Assembly: GCA_023228985.1 (NCBI GenBank) | Contig: JALOAC010000010.1 | Coordinates: 1 to 64,000, forward strand | From: Thiopseudomonas sp. | GTDB taxonomy: Bacteria > Pseudomonadota > Gammaproteobacteria > Pseudomonadales > Pseudomonadaceae | Reading direction: 5' to 3' | Length of the DNA: 64,000 nt | Shown here: piece by piece, positions 41,290-50,400 of the stretch | How positions within the stretch are numbered: the first letter of the stretch is position 1 | Layout of the letters: each line of letters starts with the position of its first letter | Notes under the pieces: generated by a model | Told to the model about the DNA's origin: nothing | The model's database searches: none | Seen by the model: the letters and a program-made list of their open reading frames with translations, nothing else | Translations under genes and position numbers: made by a program

Positions 41290-42918
41290 ATGTTTCGTAA
41301 TATTTCCATTAGTAAAAGACTGTGGTTCATTTTGTTGATCGCCATTTTTATGTTGCTTGCCGTGGGTAGTTTGGCAATTACACAGAATTATCAATCCCTG
41401 TTTAACGGTAAAAAAGTTAAAACACAGCACTTGGTGGAAACTACCACGGGGATTTTCGAGCAGCTTTACGCGCAAGAACAGTCCGGGGAACTCACTCGCG
41501 AACAAGCACAGCAGCAAGCTATCACTTTTATTAAACAACTAAGATACGATGATAACGACTACTTCTTTATCCATGATCTTAGTCCAAAAATGATCATGCA
41601 CCCAATGAACCCTGCATTGGATGATAAGGACCTATCCAACTTTAAAGACCCGAACGGTAAAATCGTATTTGTTGAGTTTGCCCGAATCGCCAAACAGCAA
41701 GGTCATGGATTTGTGGAATATTTATGGCCCAAGCCTGGCGCGCAAGAACCCGTAGATAAAATCAATTACGTTAAACTGTTTAAACCTTGGGGCTGGGTGC
41801 TAGGCACTGGGGTCTATCTAGACGATATCCAAGCCGAGTTTCATAGCTCTATTAAACAGGGTGCACTTGCTGGTTTTTTTATTATTGTCATTTTAGCACT
41901 GCTTGTTTCATCCATTATTCGCAGCATCACCCAGCCTCTCGACGAAGCAGTACAAGCACTGGAAAACATTGCTAGTGGTGACGGTGATTTAACCATTAAG
42001 CTGGCGGATCAAGGTACAGATGAGCTGGCCAATCTAAGTAAAAACTTCAACCTGTTCAATAACAAACTGCGAAAAATTATCGAACAGCTTTTAGCTAGTG
42101 CTAGCGCGCTAAGCAGATCGGCAGACGAGCTTGGAAAAACCGCACATAGCACTCTAAACTCCAGCCAAAGCCAGCTGGCAGAAACCGAGCAAATCGCTGC
42201 CGCCATTAATGAAGTCACTTACGCCGTGCAGGATGTTGCACAGCATGCCAATCAAGCAGCTCAGGCCGTCAACGATGCTAACCAACAAGCCAGTACCGGC
42301 CAACAAAGCATCCAACACAGCCTGCAACAAGCTGACAATTTAAGCCAAAGTATTCGCCAAGCTGTGAGCGTTATGCAAAGCCTAGCTGAGCAAAGTAATC
42401 AAATTGAAAGCGTGTTAGATGTTATTCGCTCCATTGCCGAGCAAACCAACTTACTGGCTTTAAATGCCGCTATCGAAGCCGCTCGAGCAGGTGAGCAAGG
42501 TCGCGGTTTTGCAGTGGTTGCTGATGAGGTGCGCTCTTTGGCTCAGCGCACCCAACAATCTACCGATGAAGTACACACCATGATTGAAAGCCTGCAAAGC
42601 AAATCACAGGCTGCCGTAGCGGCTATTCAGGGCAGCAACGAGTCCGCACAGCAAACAGTAGCACAAGCACAAATAGCCGGTGAAAACTTCTTAGCTATTA
42701 CACAAGCCTTAGAGGTGCTAAATGACCTTAACACCTCCATTGCCAGTAGCACGCTACAACAATCGCACGCAGCAGAAGAAATTAACCAGAATGTTACCCG
42801 TGTTGCTGGGCTATCCCACGACACCACCGGCGCAGCTCAGAGCTCAACACAAGCCAGCGAGCAGTTAAAGTCGCTAGCGCATGAGCTCAGCCAGTTACTA
42901 ACGCAGTTTAAAATTTAA
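41290..42918 (+). CDS. Methyl-accepting chemotaxis protein with single-Cache sensor
   Basis: A 542-residue receptor. A transmembrane helix at about 10-30 is followed by a periplasmic sCache_2 domain (about 35-185, with DDNDYFFIHD and KPWGWVLGTGVYLDD), a second helix (about 195-213), a HAMP domain and a long cytoplasmic coiled coil. The signalling tip IAEQTNLLALNAAIEAARAG is fully conserved. The ligand is unknown; sCache_2 domains often bind small organic acids. No C-terminal CheR-docking pentapeptide is seen. A sigma-28 promoter ties it to the motility regulon. Confidence 0.95.
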   Translation: MFRNISISKRLWFILLIAIFMLLAVGSLAITQNYQSLFNGKKVKTQHLVETTTGIFEQLYAQEQSGELTREQAQQQAITFIKQLRYDDNDYFFIHDLSPKMIMHPMNPALDDKDLSNFKDPNGKIVFVEFARIAKQQGHGFVEYLWPKPGAQEPVDKINYVKLFKPWGWVLGTGVYLDDIQAEFHSSIKQGALAGFFIIVILALLVSSIIRSITQPLDEAVQALENIASGDGDLTIKLADQGTDELANLSKNFNLFNNKLRKIIEQLLASASALSRSADELGKTAHSTLNSSQSQLAETEQIAAAINEVTYAVQDVAQHANQAAQAVNDANQQASTGQQSIQHSLQQADNLSQSIRQAVSVMQSLAEQSNQIESVLDVIRSIAEQTNLLALNAAIEAARAGEQGRGFAVVADEVRSLAQRTQQSTDEVHTMIESLQSKSQAAVAAIQGSNESAQQTVAQAQIAGENFLAITQALEVLNDLNTSIASSTLQQSHAAEEINQNVTRVAGLSHDTTGAAQSSTQASEQLKSLAHELSQLLTQFKI

Positions 42919-42922
42919 CCGG

Positions 42923-43195
42923 TTAGCTTTTCTTTTTCTGGCGCTGCAAAAACACTTCCACATAGCTGCAGCTTGGCAGCACTTCCAAGCCACGCTCCTG
43001 TGCATACTCGATAGCCGCCTTGGTTAAAACGGCGGCTATGCCACGCCCACGCAGCTCATTGGGTACAAAAGTGTGGTAATAATCCAGTTTATTATCACCC
43101 AGCGGACGGTAATCTAAGTGAGCACGAAAGCCATCCACATGCATTTCAAAGCACTGCTCTTGCTCATTATGCGTTACCTGTAACTCATCGCCCAT
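42923..43195 (-). CDS. Small GNAT-type N-acetyltransferase (YjdJ-like)
   Basis: A 90-residue protein of the short Acetyltransf_CG group. LDYYHTFVPNELRGRGIAAVLTKAAIEYA holds the acetyl-CoA-binding pattern RGRGIA, and LEVLPSCSYVEVFLQRQ closes the fold. Members acetylate unknown amines. It converges on the chemoreceptor gene with only four bases between the stop codons. Confidence 0.88.
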   Translation of the reverse strand: MGDELQVTHNEQEQCFEMHVDGFRAHLDYRPLGDNKLDYYHTFVPNELRGRGIAAVLTKAAIEYAQERGLEVLPSCSYVEVFLQRQKKKS

Positions 43196-43275
43196 AGCAA
43201 ACCCCTCGTATAGCTGCTGCGTTCATCTTGCTGCTTTTTTATTAACATATCGAACAAAAAACCCTAGTTGTATGT

Positions 43276-43548
43276 TTAAGGAGCCTCTAAATAACGTTAC
43301 CGAGGACGCTAACACAAGGCGCAACGACCAACGGGAGTAACAGCCAAAGGCTGACCCGAAGGGCGAGCGCTAGCGAGTCAAAACGTACGAAAAAGCGCAG
43401 TTTACACCGAGTAAATGAGCATTTTATTCGCTTCGCTCCCCCTTCGGGCCGTGCTAAAGCACGTTCAATCTAAAGATTGTGAGTACGTTTTTAACGCGGT
43501 GGTAGCTACGCAGGTAGCTACGCAGGTAGTTATTCAGAGGCTTCTTAA
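43276..43548. mobile_element. MITE-like element with 20-base terminal inverted repeats
   Basis: Ends TTAAGGAGCCTCTAAATAAC (43276-43295) and GTTATTCAGAGGCTTCTTAA (43529-43548) pair with two mismatches; the outer TTAA could be part of the repeat or a target duplication. The 273-base interior has no transposase frame. It contains several short palindromes and a 12-base tandem repeat (GGTAGCTACGCA, near 43499-43526). It resembles a non-autonomous DNA element moved by an unlinked transposase; I cannot name the parent family. Confidence 0.65.
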
Positions 43549-43590
43549 TAAGACAGCATCATTTTATGTGAACTTATAGTATCAAAAAAA

Positions 43591-43613
43591 AAGCCACCCG
43601 TAATAGGTGGCTT
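43591..43613. terminator. Terminator downstream of lpxC
   Basis: AAGCCACC-CGTAATA-GGTGGCTT is an 8-bp stem flanked by an A-run on the left (T9 on the minus strand) and AAAAAAA on the right, so it could act in both directions. It ends the long dcw transcript about 20 bases after the lpxC stop. Confidence 0.88.
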
Positions 43614-43632
43614 AAAAAAAGAGAAGGTTTTA

Positions 43633-44544
43633 CTAGAATGCAGCAGCAGGTTTCATATATGAAATGGGCGCCGCACTTGCATCATCAAAGGTTACTATTT
43701 CCCATGTATCGGGCTGCTCCAATAAAGCGCGTAGCAACTGATTATTCAACCCATGCCCTGATTTATAACCTCTAAACTCACCGATTAAACTCTTACCTAA
43801 CAGGTATAGATCACCGATAGCATCCAGTATTTTGTGTTTGACGAATTCGTCTTCATAACGCAAGCCGTCTTCGTTCAGTACAGTATCCTCGTCTACTACA
43901 ATGGCGTTATCTACGCTACCGCCGAGTGCTAAATTATTAGCACGCAGGTATTCGATATCACGCATAAAACCAAAGGTTCTGGCACGACTGACTTCTTTAA
44001 CAAAAGAAGTACTGGAAAAATCTACAGTTGCAGTTTGCGTCCGCCCAGCAAAAACCGGGTGATTAAAGTCAATTTCAAAACTGACCTTAAACCCATCAAA
44101 CGGCAAGAAGGTTGCTTTCTTTTCCCCATCAGTAACAGTCACTTCGCGCAGTATACGAATAAACTGTTTGGGCTCGTCCTGCTCTTCCAAACCTGCAGAC
44201 TCAATCAAGAAAACAAAGGGTCCTGCGCTGCCATCCATAATAGGTACTTCGGGTGCAGATATTTCCACATAAGCATTATCAATACCCAAGCCAGCCATCG
44301 CTGAAAGCAGGTGCTCCACCGTATCCACTTTTACATCACCCTTTACTAGGGTAGTCGACATGGTAGTTTCGCCTACGTTTTCAGCTGCAGCCAGTATCTC
44401 GACTGCAGGATCTAAATCCATACGTCGAAATACTATGCCAGTATTCACTGGCGCAGGTTTCAGGGTCAGGTACACTTTTTCGCCTGAATGTAAGCCTATA
44501 CCTGTGGCTCGGATGGTGTTTTTTAAGGTACGTTGTTTAATCAT
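43633..44544 (-). CDS. lpxC: UDP-3-O-acyl-N-acetylglucosamine deacetylase
   Basis: Zinc amidase for the committed step of lipid A synthesis. MIKQRTLKNTIRATGIGLHSGEKV opens it; zinc ligands lie in VEHLLSAMAGL (His about 79) and HKILDAIGDLYLLG (His and Asp, about 237-245). Length 303 residues. It sits 104 bases after ftsZ and is the last gene of the cluster. Confidence 0.97.
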   Translation of the reverse strand: MIKQRTLKNTIRATGIGLHSGEKVYLTLKPAPVNTGIVFRRMDLDPAVEILAAAENVGETTMSTTLVKGDVKVDTVEHLLSAMAGLGIDNAYVEISAPEVPIMDGSAGPFVFLIESAGLEEQDEPKQFIRILREVTVTDGEKKATFLPFDGFKVSFEIDFNHPVFAGRTQTATVDFSSTSFVKEVSRARTFGFMRDIEYLRANNLALGGSVDNAIVVDEDTVLNEDGLRYEDEFVKHKILDAIGDLYLLGKSLIGEFRGYKSGHGLNNQLLRALLEQPDTWEIVTFDDASAAPISYMKPAAAF

Positions 44545-44648
44545 AAGTTAAATCACTGACGCTTTGATTGCGAATAGTTTTCAATTGGCGTGCATATTAA
44601 CAGATGCAACAACAATAAAGAAATCAGTCTGCAACAAAAGCTTTCAGT

Positions 44649-45845
44649 TTAATCAGCCTGTTTACGTAAAAAAGCAGGAATATCTAAGTAATCCAATTCC
44701 TCTTGGCTATTAGCAAAACTAGACGGAGCCGATTTGGTTTGATTAGCGCGCAATGATGCGGGTCGATCATAGCGACGATAATCCTCTGGCTGCATAGCAT
44801 CATCACCTACTGCCATAGCGGTCGGCATACTAGCAGCGATTGCTTGTGTGTTAATCGTATTGTCAATGACTTTTACAGGCTTCTCTGCACGATGGCCTAT
44901 ACCTGTCACCACTACTGTTACTTGTAGCTCGTCTTCCATATCAGGGTCAATGGCTGTACCAATTTTCACCATAGCGTCTTCAGAAGCAAAGGTTTCGATG
45001 ATTTGTCCTACTTCGTAGAACTCACCCATACCTAAATCTGGACCAGAGGTAATATTAACCAAAATACCGCGCGCACCCTGCAGGTTTACATCTTCGAGCA
45101 GTGGGTTACGGATAGCTTCTTCCGTCGCTTCACGGGCACGGTTTGGACCGCTGGCACGACCTGTTCCCATAACCGCCATACCCATTTCACTCATGACTGT
45201 TCTAACGTCAGCAAAGTCGACGTTGATAGTACCAGGGCGTTTAATAATGTCCGAGATGCCGCGTACAGCACCTGTCAACACATCGTCAGCCTTGGCAAAA
45301 GCAGAGAGCAGACTTGCGTCTTTACCTAAAATGGTCAGTAGTTTTTCATTAGGAATAGTAATGAGCGAGTCAACATGCTCAGACAGCTTACTAATACCCT
45401 CATCTGCAACCGCTAGACGACGACGGCCCTCAAACGGGAAAGGCTTGGTGACAATAGCAACAGTCAAAATGCCCATTTCCTTTGCTACCTGAGCAATAAT
45501 TGGCGCAGCACCTGTACCTGTGCCACCACCCATACCTGTAGCGATAAACACCATATCTGTGCCTTGCAGCACTTCGATAATGCGCTCACGGTCTTCTTCG
45601 GCCGCTTTACGACCAATCTCAGGATTAGTACCAGCACCTAAACCCTTGGTGACAGCAGTACCTAATTGCAAAATAGTGCGCGCCGCCACTCCCTTTAGGG
45701 CCTGGGCATCGGTATTCGCACAAATGAACTCTACCCCCTCAAGATTACTGTTAATCATATGGTTAACAGCGTTGCCGCCACCGCCGCCAACGCCAATTAC
45801 CTTGATCACTGCACTCTGTGCTGTTTGGTCAACTAAATCAAACAT
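44649..45845 (-). CDS. ftsZ: Cell division protein FtsZ
   Basis: Tubulin-like GTPase that forms the Z ring. The tubulin signature GGGTGTGAAP lies near 107-116, the T7 loop region NVDFADVRTVM near 207-217, and the C-terminal tail LDYLDIPAFLRKQ binds FtsA and ZipA. Length 398 residues. A strong GGAG precedes the start; the 57-base gap after ftsA may hold an extra promoter. Confidence 0.98.
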   Translation of the reverse strand: MFDLVDQTAQSAVIKVIGVGGGGGNAVNHMINSNLEGVEFICANTDAQALKGVAARTILQLGTAVTKGLGAGTNPEIGRKAAEEDRERIIEVLQGTDMVFIATGMGGGTGTGAAPIIAQVAKEMGILTVAIVTKPFPFEGRRRLAVADEGISKLSEHVDSLITIPNEKLLTILGKDASLLSAFAKADDVLTGAVRGISDIIKRPGTINVDFADVRTVMSEMGMAVMGTGRASGPNRAREATEEAIRNPLLEDVNLQGARGILVNITSGPDLGMGEFYEVGQIIETFASEDAMVKIGTAIDPDMEDELQVTVVVTGIGHRAEKPVKVIDNTINTQAIAASMPTAMAVGDDAMQPEDYRRYDRPASLRANQTKSAPSSFANSQEELDYLDIPAFLRKQAD

Positions 45846-45902
45846 AGCGTTCTCCTTCCTTCTCTCTTTATTTATAAGTATTCCGGCTTAACCGGTATTG
45901 CG

Positions 45903-47147
45903 TTAAAAATTATTTTGTATCCAGCGTTTAACACGTACTAACGCTGATGGTTTATCAACTACAGGTTCTTTAGCTGTGCGCTCTGACTCGCCCTGCACCT
46001 GTGCACGCATGCCATAAAGCAGCAAGCCAACAGCCGTTGAGTAAATCGGGTTACGCACCACATCTGTCATGCCTTTAATGCCCTGCGGCATGCCCAAACG
46101 GACCGGCATATGGAAAATCTCTTCTGCTAGCTCCACCGCCCCTTCCATTTTTGCTGTACCACCGGTGAGCACAATGCCTGCAGGGATTAAGTCTTCATAA
46201 CCACTGCGTCTGAGCTCAGATAAAATCAAGTGGAACAACTCTTCATAGCGCGGCTCAACTACGTTCGCTAACGATTGGCGTGACAGCTCTCTTGGCGGAC
46301 GATCGCCTACGCTGGGCACCTTGATGGTTTCGTCTGCGCGTGCAAGCTTAGCCAGCGCACAGGCATAACGTATTTTAATTTCTTCTGCGTACTGCGTTGG
46401 CGTGCGTAAAGCCATAGCGATATCACTGGTAACCTGATCGCCAGCGATTGGGATTACGGCTGTGTGGCGTATCGCACCTTCGGTAAAAATAGCGATATCA
46501 GTTGTTCCACTACCAATATCTACCAAGCACACCCCTAACTCTTGTTCATCTTCGGTCAGTACCGCATTGGCTGAGGCGAGCTGTTCTAAAATAGTGCCCT
46601 CAACTTCTAAGCCACAACGACTGACACATTTTTCAACGTTTTGTGCCGCATTAATTGCGCAGGTCACTACGTGCACACGTGCTTCAAGACGCACGCCTGA
46701 CATACCTAAGGGCTCGCGAATACCTTCTTGTTTATCAATCACATAGTCTTGCGGCAAAGTATGCAGCACACGCTGATCTGCAGGAATGGCGACAGCTTGT
46801 GCTGCATCCAAGACCCGCGCTAAATCCATACGGCTCACTTCGCCAGAGTGAATCGCCACACTGCCATCCGAGTTCAAACTGCGGATATGGCTGCCTGCCA
46901 AGCCCACGTAAACCGAATGAATATGGCACTCTGTCATTTGTTGCGCTTCATTAATCGCCTGCTGAATGGACTGCACCGTCGATTCAATATTAACCACAAC
47001 ACCCTTTTTTAGGCCGCGTGACGGATGAGTACCCACGCCAATAATGCGTATGTCTTGATTGGGCATTACCTCTGCCACCAAGGCCACCACCTTGGATGTT
47101 CCGATATCTAAACCAACAATTAAGTTGGTGTTTTCTTCAAGCGACAT
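45903..47147 (-). CDS. ftsA: Cell division protein FtsA
   Basis: Actin-like membrane anchor for FtsZ. LIVGLDIGTSKVVALV is the phosphate 1 segment, CLVDIGSGTTDIAIF phosphate 2, and GIVLTGGTAKMEG the adenosine motif. The C terminus VRVKRWIQNNF is the amphipathic membrane-targeting helix. Length 414 residues. 15 bases after ftsQ. Confidence 0.98.
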   Translation of the reverse strand: MSLEENTNLIVGLDIGTSKVVALVAEVMPNQDIRIIGVGTHPSRGLKKGVVVNIESTVQSIQQAINEAQQMTECHIHSVYVGLAGSHIRSLNSDGSVAIHSGEVSRMDLARVLDAAQAVAIPADQRVLHTLPQDYVIDKQEGIREPLGMSGVRLEARVHVVTCAINAAQNVEKCVSRCGLEVEGTILEQLASANAVLTEDEQELGVCLVDIGSGTTDIAIFTEGAIRHTAVIPIAGDQVTSDIAMALRTPTQYAEEIKIRYACALAKLARADETIKVPSVGDRPPRELSRQSLANVVEPRYEELFHLILSELRRSGYEDLIPAGIVLTGGTAKMEGAVELAEEIFHMPVRLGMPQGIKGMTDVVRNPIYSTAVGLLLYGMRAQVQGESERTAKEPVVDKPSALVRVKRWIQNNF

Positions 47148-47162
47148 TCGTAGTCTTCCTCT

Positions 47163-48008
47163 TTACTGCACTGCTGCATCATTAGCAGCGGCACGCCAAG
47201 TCACAGCCAAACCGTTGGCATAGCGCAAATCTATACGTGCTATTTGATTGATTTGCTCTTTAAGTTCTTTCTCATAAATGGTTACAAAGCGGCGCATTTT
47301 CTCCATCACTTGCTCACGCCCCAATAGCAACTCCAAGCCATCTTGGGTGGTAATAAACCAACTTCCGCGCTCACGCATTTCTAATTTATCGATTGAGTAC
47401 CCCAAAGGACGCAACACATTACTGAGAAATCCATATTGCTCCATCACAGCCTCTTGACTGTTATTTGGTCCAGCCAAATACGGCAGTTTTTGATATCCCT
47501 GCATGCCCTGCTTACTAAATACATGCGCCTTAACCGTTAACAAATTCTCTTCGCCCCAGTGCGCCACAGGCTTTTGCTCAACCACATCGATAACGAGCTG
47601 ATCAGGCCAAACCCGGCTGATGTTCGCCTTACTAATCCATGCCACTTGTCCTAACGCATCCTGTATGCCTGTTATATCCACGGCAAAAAATTTGGCATTG
47701 ACAAAGGGTTCAACACGCTGCTCCAGCACACGCTGGTTAAATTCCGTCAAATTCCCCTTAACCACGATGCGCGCAATCGGCTGGTTGATATAAGGCTGCG
47801 CATAACGCCAGCCTTCCATCAAACCACCTAGAGCTATTACAGCTAAAAACACATAAAACACACGGCGCACAACCAACCAGTTTATTTGCGGCCAGTTACG
47901 CTGAGGCTTAGCTGAATTGGGCGCTGGCGCACGAGTAGCACCACGGCGCACAGGCTCAGCAGCTATACGCTGCCCCTGTTTGCTGGGTAATGCACTCATG
48001 CTATTCAT
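47163..48008 (-). CDS. ftsQ: Cell division protein FtsQ
   Basis: Bitopic divisome protein that recruits FtsB-FtsL. A basic cytoplasmic tail (about 1-48), one helix (about 50-68, VVRRVFYVFLAVIALGG) and a POTRA domain (RIVVKGNLTEFNQRVLEQ, about 80-150) are followed by the beta domain. Length 281 residues. The first ATG is used since the next one (47999) lacks a ribosome binding site. Confidence 0.95.
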   Translation of the reverse strand: MNSMSALPSKQGQRIAAEPVRRGATRAPAPNSAKPQRNWPQINWLVVRRVFYVFLAVIALGGLMEGWRYAQPYINQPIARIVVKGNLTEFNQRVLEQRVEPFVNAKFFAVDITGIQDALGQVAWISKANISRVWPDQLVIDVVEQKPVAHWGEENLLTVKAHVFSKQGMQGYQKLPYLAGPNNSQEAVMEQYGFLSNVLRPLGYSIDKLEMRERGSWFITTQDGLELLLGREQVMEKMRRFVTIYEKELKEQINQIARIDLRYANGLAVTWRAAANDAAVQ

Positions 48009-48019
48009 GTGTTCGTCGC

Positions 48020-48952
48020 CTACTTTTTATCAACTAGGGTGGTAGCCAAAATAGCTACAACCAATTGCTGGAAATTCATACCCGCGGCTTGAGCGGCCAT
48101 AGGTACCAAACTGTGATCGGTCATGCCCGGCACGGTATTTACTTCCAGCAGCCAAAATTTACCCTGAGCATCTTGCATCATGTCAGCGCGCCCCCAACCC
48201 GTAACGCCTAGTGCAACGCAGGCTTGGCGGGTTAATTCGCGTAACTCTTGCTCTTTCTCTTCGCTCAGGCCACAAGGAATTTGGTACTGAGTATCGTTAG
48301 CTAAATATTTAGCCTCGTAGTCATAAAAATCATGGCTAGTGCCTAAACGAATCGGCGGTAAAATTTCACCATCGAGCATGGCTACGGTAAATTCAGGTCC
48401 CGCAATCCACTGCTCTACCAATACATTACTGTCGTACTCTTGAGCGTTTTTCCATGCGGTTAACAGCTCAGCTAGGCTATGTACTTTTGCCATGCCGATA
48501 CTAGAGCCTTCCTGACTGGGTTTAACCATCAGCGGAAAACCCAATGATTCAGCGGCTACATGGCAATCTTGTTCATCTTGCAAGCTGCTGTGTCTAGGTG
48601 TGGGTAAGCCCTGAGTGCACCAGACTTGTTTGGCGCGTAACTTATCCATCGCCAAAGCCGAAGCCAGCACACCACTGCCGGTATAAGGAATGCCTGCGTG
48701 TTCAAGCACACCTTGAATAACACCGTCCTCACCGCCGCGACCGTGCAATAAAATAAACGCACGATCAAAGGACTCTGTAGTGAGCAGCTTAAGAAAATCC
48801 TTACCTACATCAATACCTTGCGCATCCACACCCGCCTGCTGCAAAGCCGATAGCACGGCTGCACCCGACTTGAGTGAAACTTCACGCTCTGCACTGCGGC
48901 CACCATAGAGCACCGCCACACGGCCAAATTTTTTTACATCCAACGCTGTCAT
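48020..48952 (-). CDS. ddlB: D-alanine-D-alanine ligase B
   Basis: ATP-grasp enzyme that makes the D-Ala-D-Ala dipeptide for MurF. VAVLYGGRSAEREVSLKSG near the start, LHGRGGEDGVIQG, and the C-terminal WLLEVNTVPGMTDHSLVP are the ligase signatures. Length 310 residues. Overlaps the murC stop by four bases. Confidence 0.97.
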   Translation of the reverse strand: MTALDVKKFGRVAVLYGGRSAEREVSLKSGAAVLSALQQAGVDAQGIDVGKDFLKLLTTESFDRAFILLHGRGGEDGVIQGVLEHAGIPYTGSGVLASALAMDKLRAKQVWCTQGLPTPRHSSLQDEQDCHVAAESLGFPLMVKPSQEGSSIGMAKVHSLAELLTAWKNAQEYDSNVLVEQWIAGPEFTVAMLDGEILPPIRLGTSHDFYDYEAKYLANDTQYQIPCGLSEEKEQELRELTRQACVALGVTGWGRADMMQDAQGKFWLLEVNTVPGMTDHSLVPMAAQAAGMNFQQLVVAILATTLVDKK

Positions 48953-50400
48953 ACCTGCTCACTCCCAGACTGCTGAAACAAGGGGTGTTTAATAAGTTGC
49001 GGCGCAATTGCACCAATATCACCCGCGCCTTGGCAGAGTAAAATATCTCCCGCACGTAGCAGCGGTTGTACTAACGGGGCGATCTCAGTGCCACGCTCCA
49101 CATACAGAGGGTCCAAGCGTCCACGTTGACGAATGCTGTGGCACAACTGGCGGCTATCTGCCCCGGGAATAGGTTCTTCGCCTGCGGGGAATACCTCTAA
49201 CAAGAGCAAGACATTGGTTTCTCCCAGCACCTGCACGAAATCCTCGTACAAATCACGTGTACGGGTATAGCGATGTGGTTGGTAAATCATCACCAAACGG
49301 CGCTCGGGCCAACCATCACGAATGGCTTTAACCACAGCAGCCACTTCGCGCGGATGGTGACCATAGTCATCGATCAACATCACTGAGCCATCGGTTACGG
49401 GCAAATCGCTATACACCTGAAAACGGCGACCCACTCCCTGAAACCCAGACAATCCCGTTAAAATGGCTTCATCGTCCAGGCCTTCGTCGGTTGCCACGGC
49501 AATCACCGCCAATGCATTAAGCACGTTATGGCGACCCGGCAAATTCAAGCACACAGGCATGGGCTCACGGCCCTTACGCAGCACGGTAAAGCAGGTCAGC
49601 ATGGCTTGCTGCTGCACATCAATTGCGCGCACGTCAGCGTCCTCTGAAAAACCGTACGTCAGCATGGGTCTTTTCACCCGCGACACAATATCGCGCACTG
49701 CCGGGTCATCGACGCAAAGTACAGCCAAACCGTAAAAGGGCAGATTGTGTAAAAAATCGACAAAGGTTTGCTTGAGCTTATTAAAGTCACCGCCGTAGGT
49801 GCTCATATGGTCAACATCTATATTGGTGACCACAGACACCATGGGTTGCAAATGCAAGAAACTGGCATCACTTTCGTCGGCTTCAGCAATTAAATAACAG
49901 CCCTCACCTAACTGAGCATTAGCACCTGCTGCAGTCAGACGCCCGCCAATCACAAAGGTCGGGTCAAGGTTAGCTGCGGCAAATACAGAAGCTAACAAAC
50001 TGGTGGTGGTGGTTTTGCCATGCGTGCCTGCAACAGCGATGCCGTGACGGTAGCGCATGATTTCTGCCAACATTTCAGCTCTAGGCACTACAGGAATACG
50101 GCGCTCTAATGCGCGCGCCACTTCTGGGTTTTCAGTATTGATCGCGCTGGAAACCACCAGTACATCAGCTTCGTCAACGTTTTCCGCTCGGTGCTCAAAG
50201 CTCAGTTGAATACCTAAACTTTGCAAGCGGTCGGTTACTGCACTGGCTTTGATATCAGAGCCTGACACCTCATAGCCTAGATTGCGGATCACCTCAGCAA
50301 TACCGCACATACCTGTGCCGCCAATACCGACAAAGTGCACACGCTTAATACGGCGCATACGGCGTGTTTGCGCTGCTGTGGTCTGTAATGTCTCAACCAT
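48949..50400 (-). CDS. murC: UDP-N-acetylmuramate-L-alanine ligase
   Basis: Adds L-Ala to UDP-MurNAc. The frame opens at 50454, but the ATG at 50400 has GGAGG seven bases upstream and gives a normal N terminus (MVETLQTT), 483 residues. VHFVGIGGTGMCGIAEV is the UDP-binding motif; VAGTHGKTTTTSLLA (about 120) the ATP P-loop. The start overlaps the murG end by 8 bases. Confidence 0.97.
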   Translation of the reverse strand: MVETLQTTAAQTRRMRRIKRVHFVGIGGTGMCGIAEVIRNLGYEVSGSDIKASAVTDRLQSLGIQLSFEHRAENVDEADVLVVSSAINTENPEVARALERRIPVVPRAEMLAEIMRYRHGIAVAGTHGKTTTTSLLASVFAAANLDPTFVIGGRLTAAGANAQLGEGCYLIAEADESDASFLHLQPMVSVVTNIDVDHMSTYGGDFNKLKQTFVDFLHNLPFYGLAVLCVDDPAVRDIVSRVKRPMLTYGFSEDADVRAIDVQQQAMLTCFTVLRKGREPMPVCLNLPGRHNVLNALAVIAVATDEGLDDEAILTGLSGFQGVGRRFQVYSDLPVTDGSVMLIDDYGHHPREVAAVVKAIRDGWPERRLVMIYQPHRYTRTRDLYEDFVQVLGETNVLLLLEVFPAGEEPIPGADSRQLCHSIRQRGRLDPLYVERGTEIAPLVQPLLRAGDILLCQGAGDIGAIAPQLIKHPLFQQSGSEQV

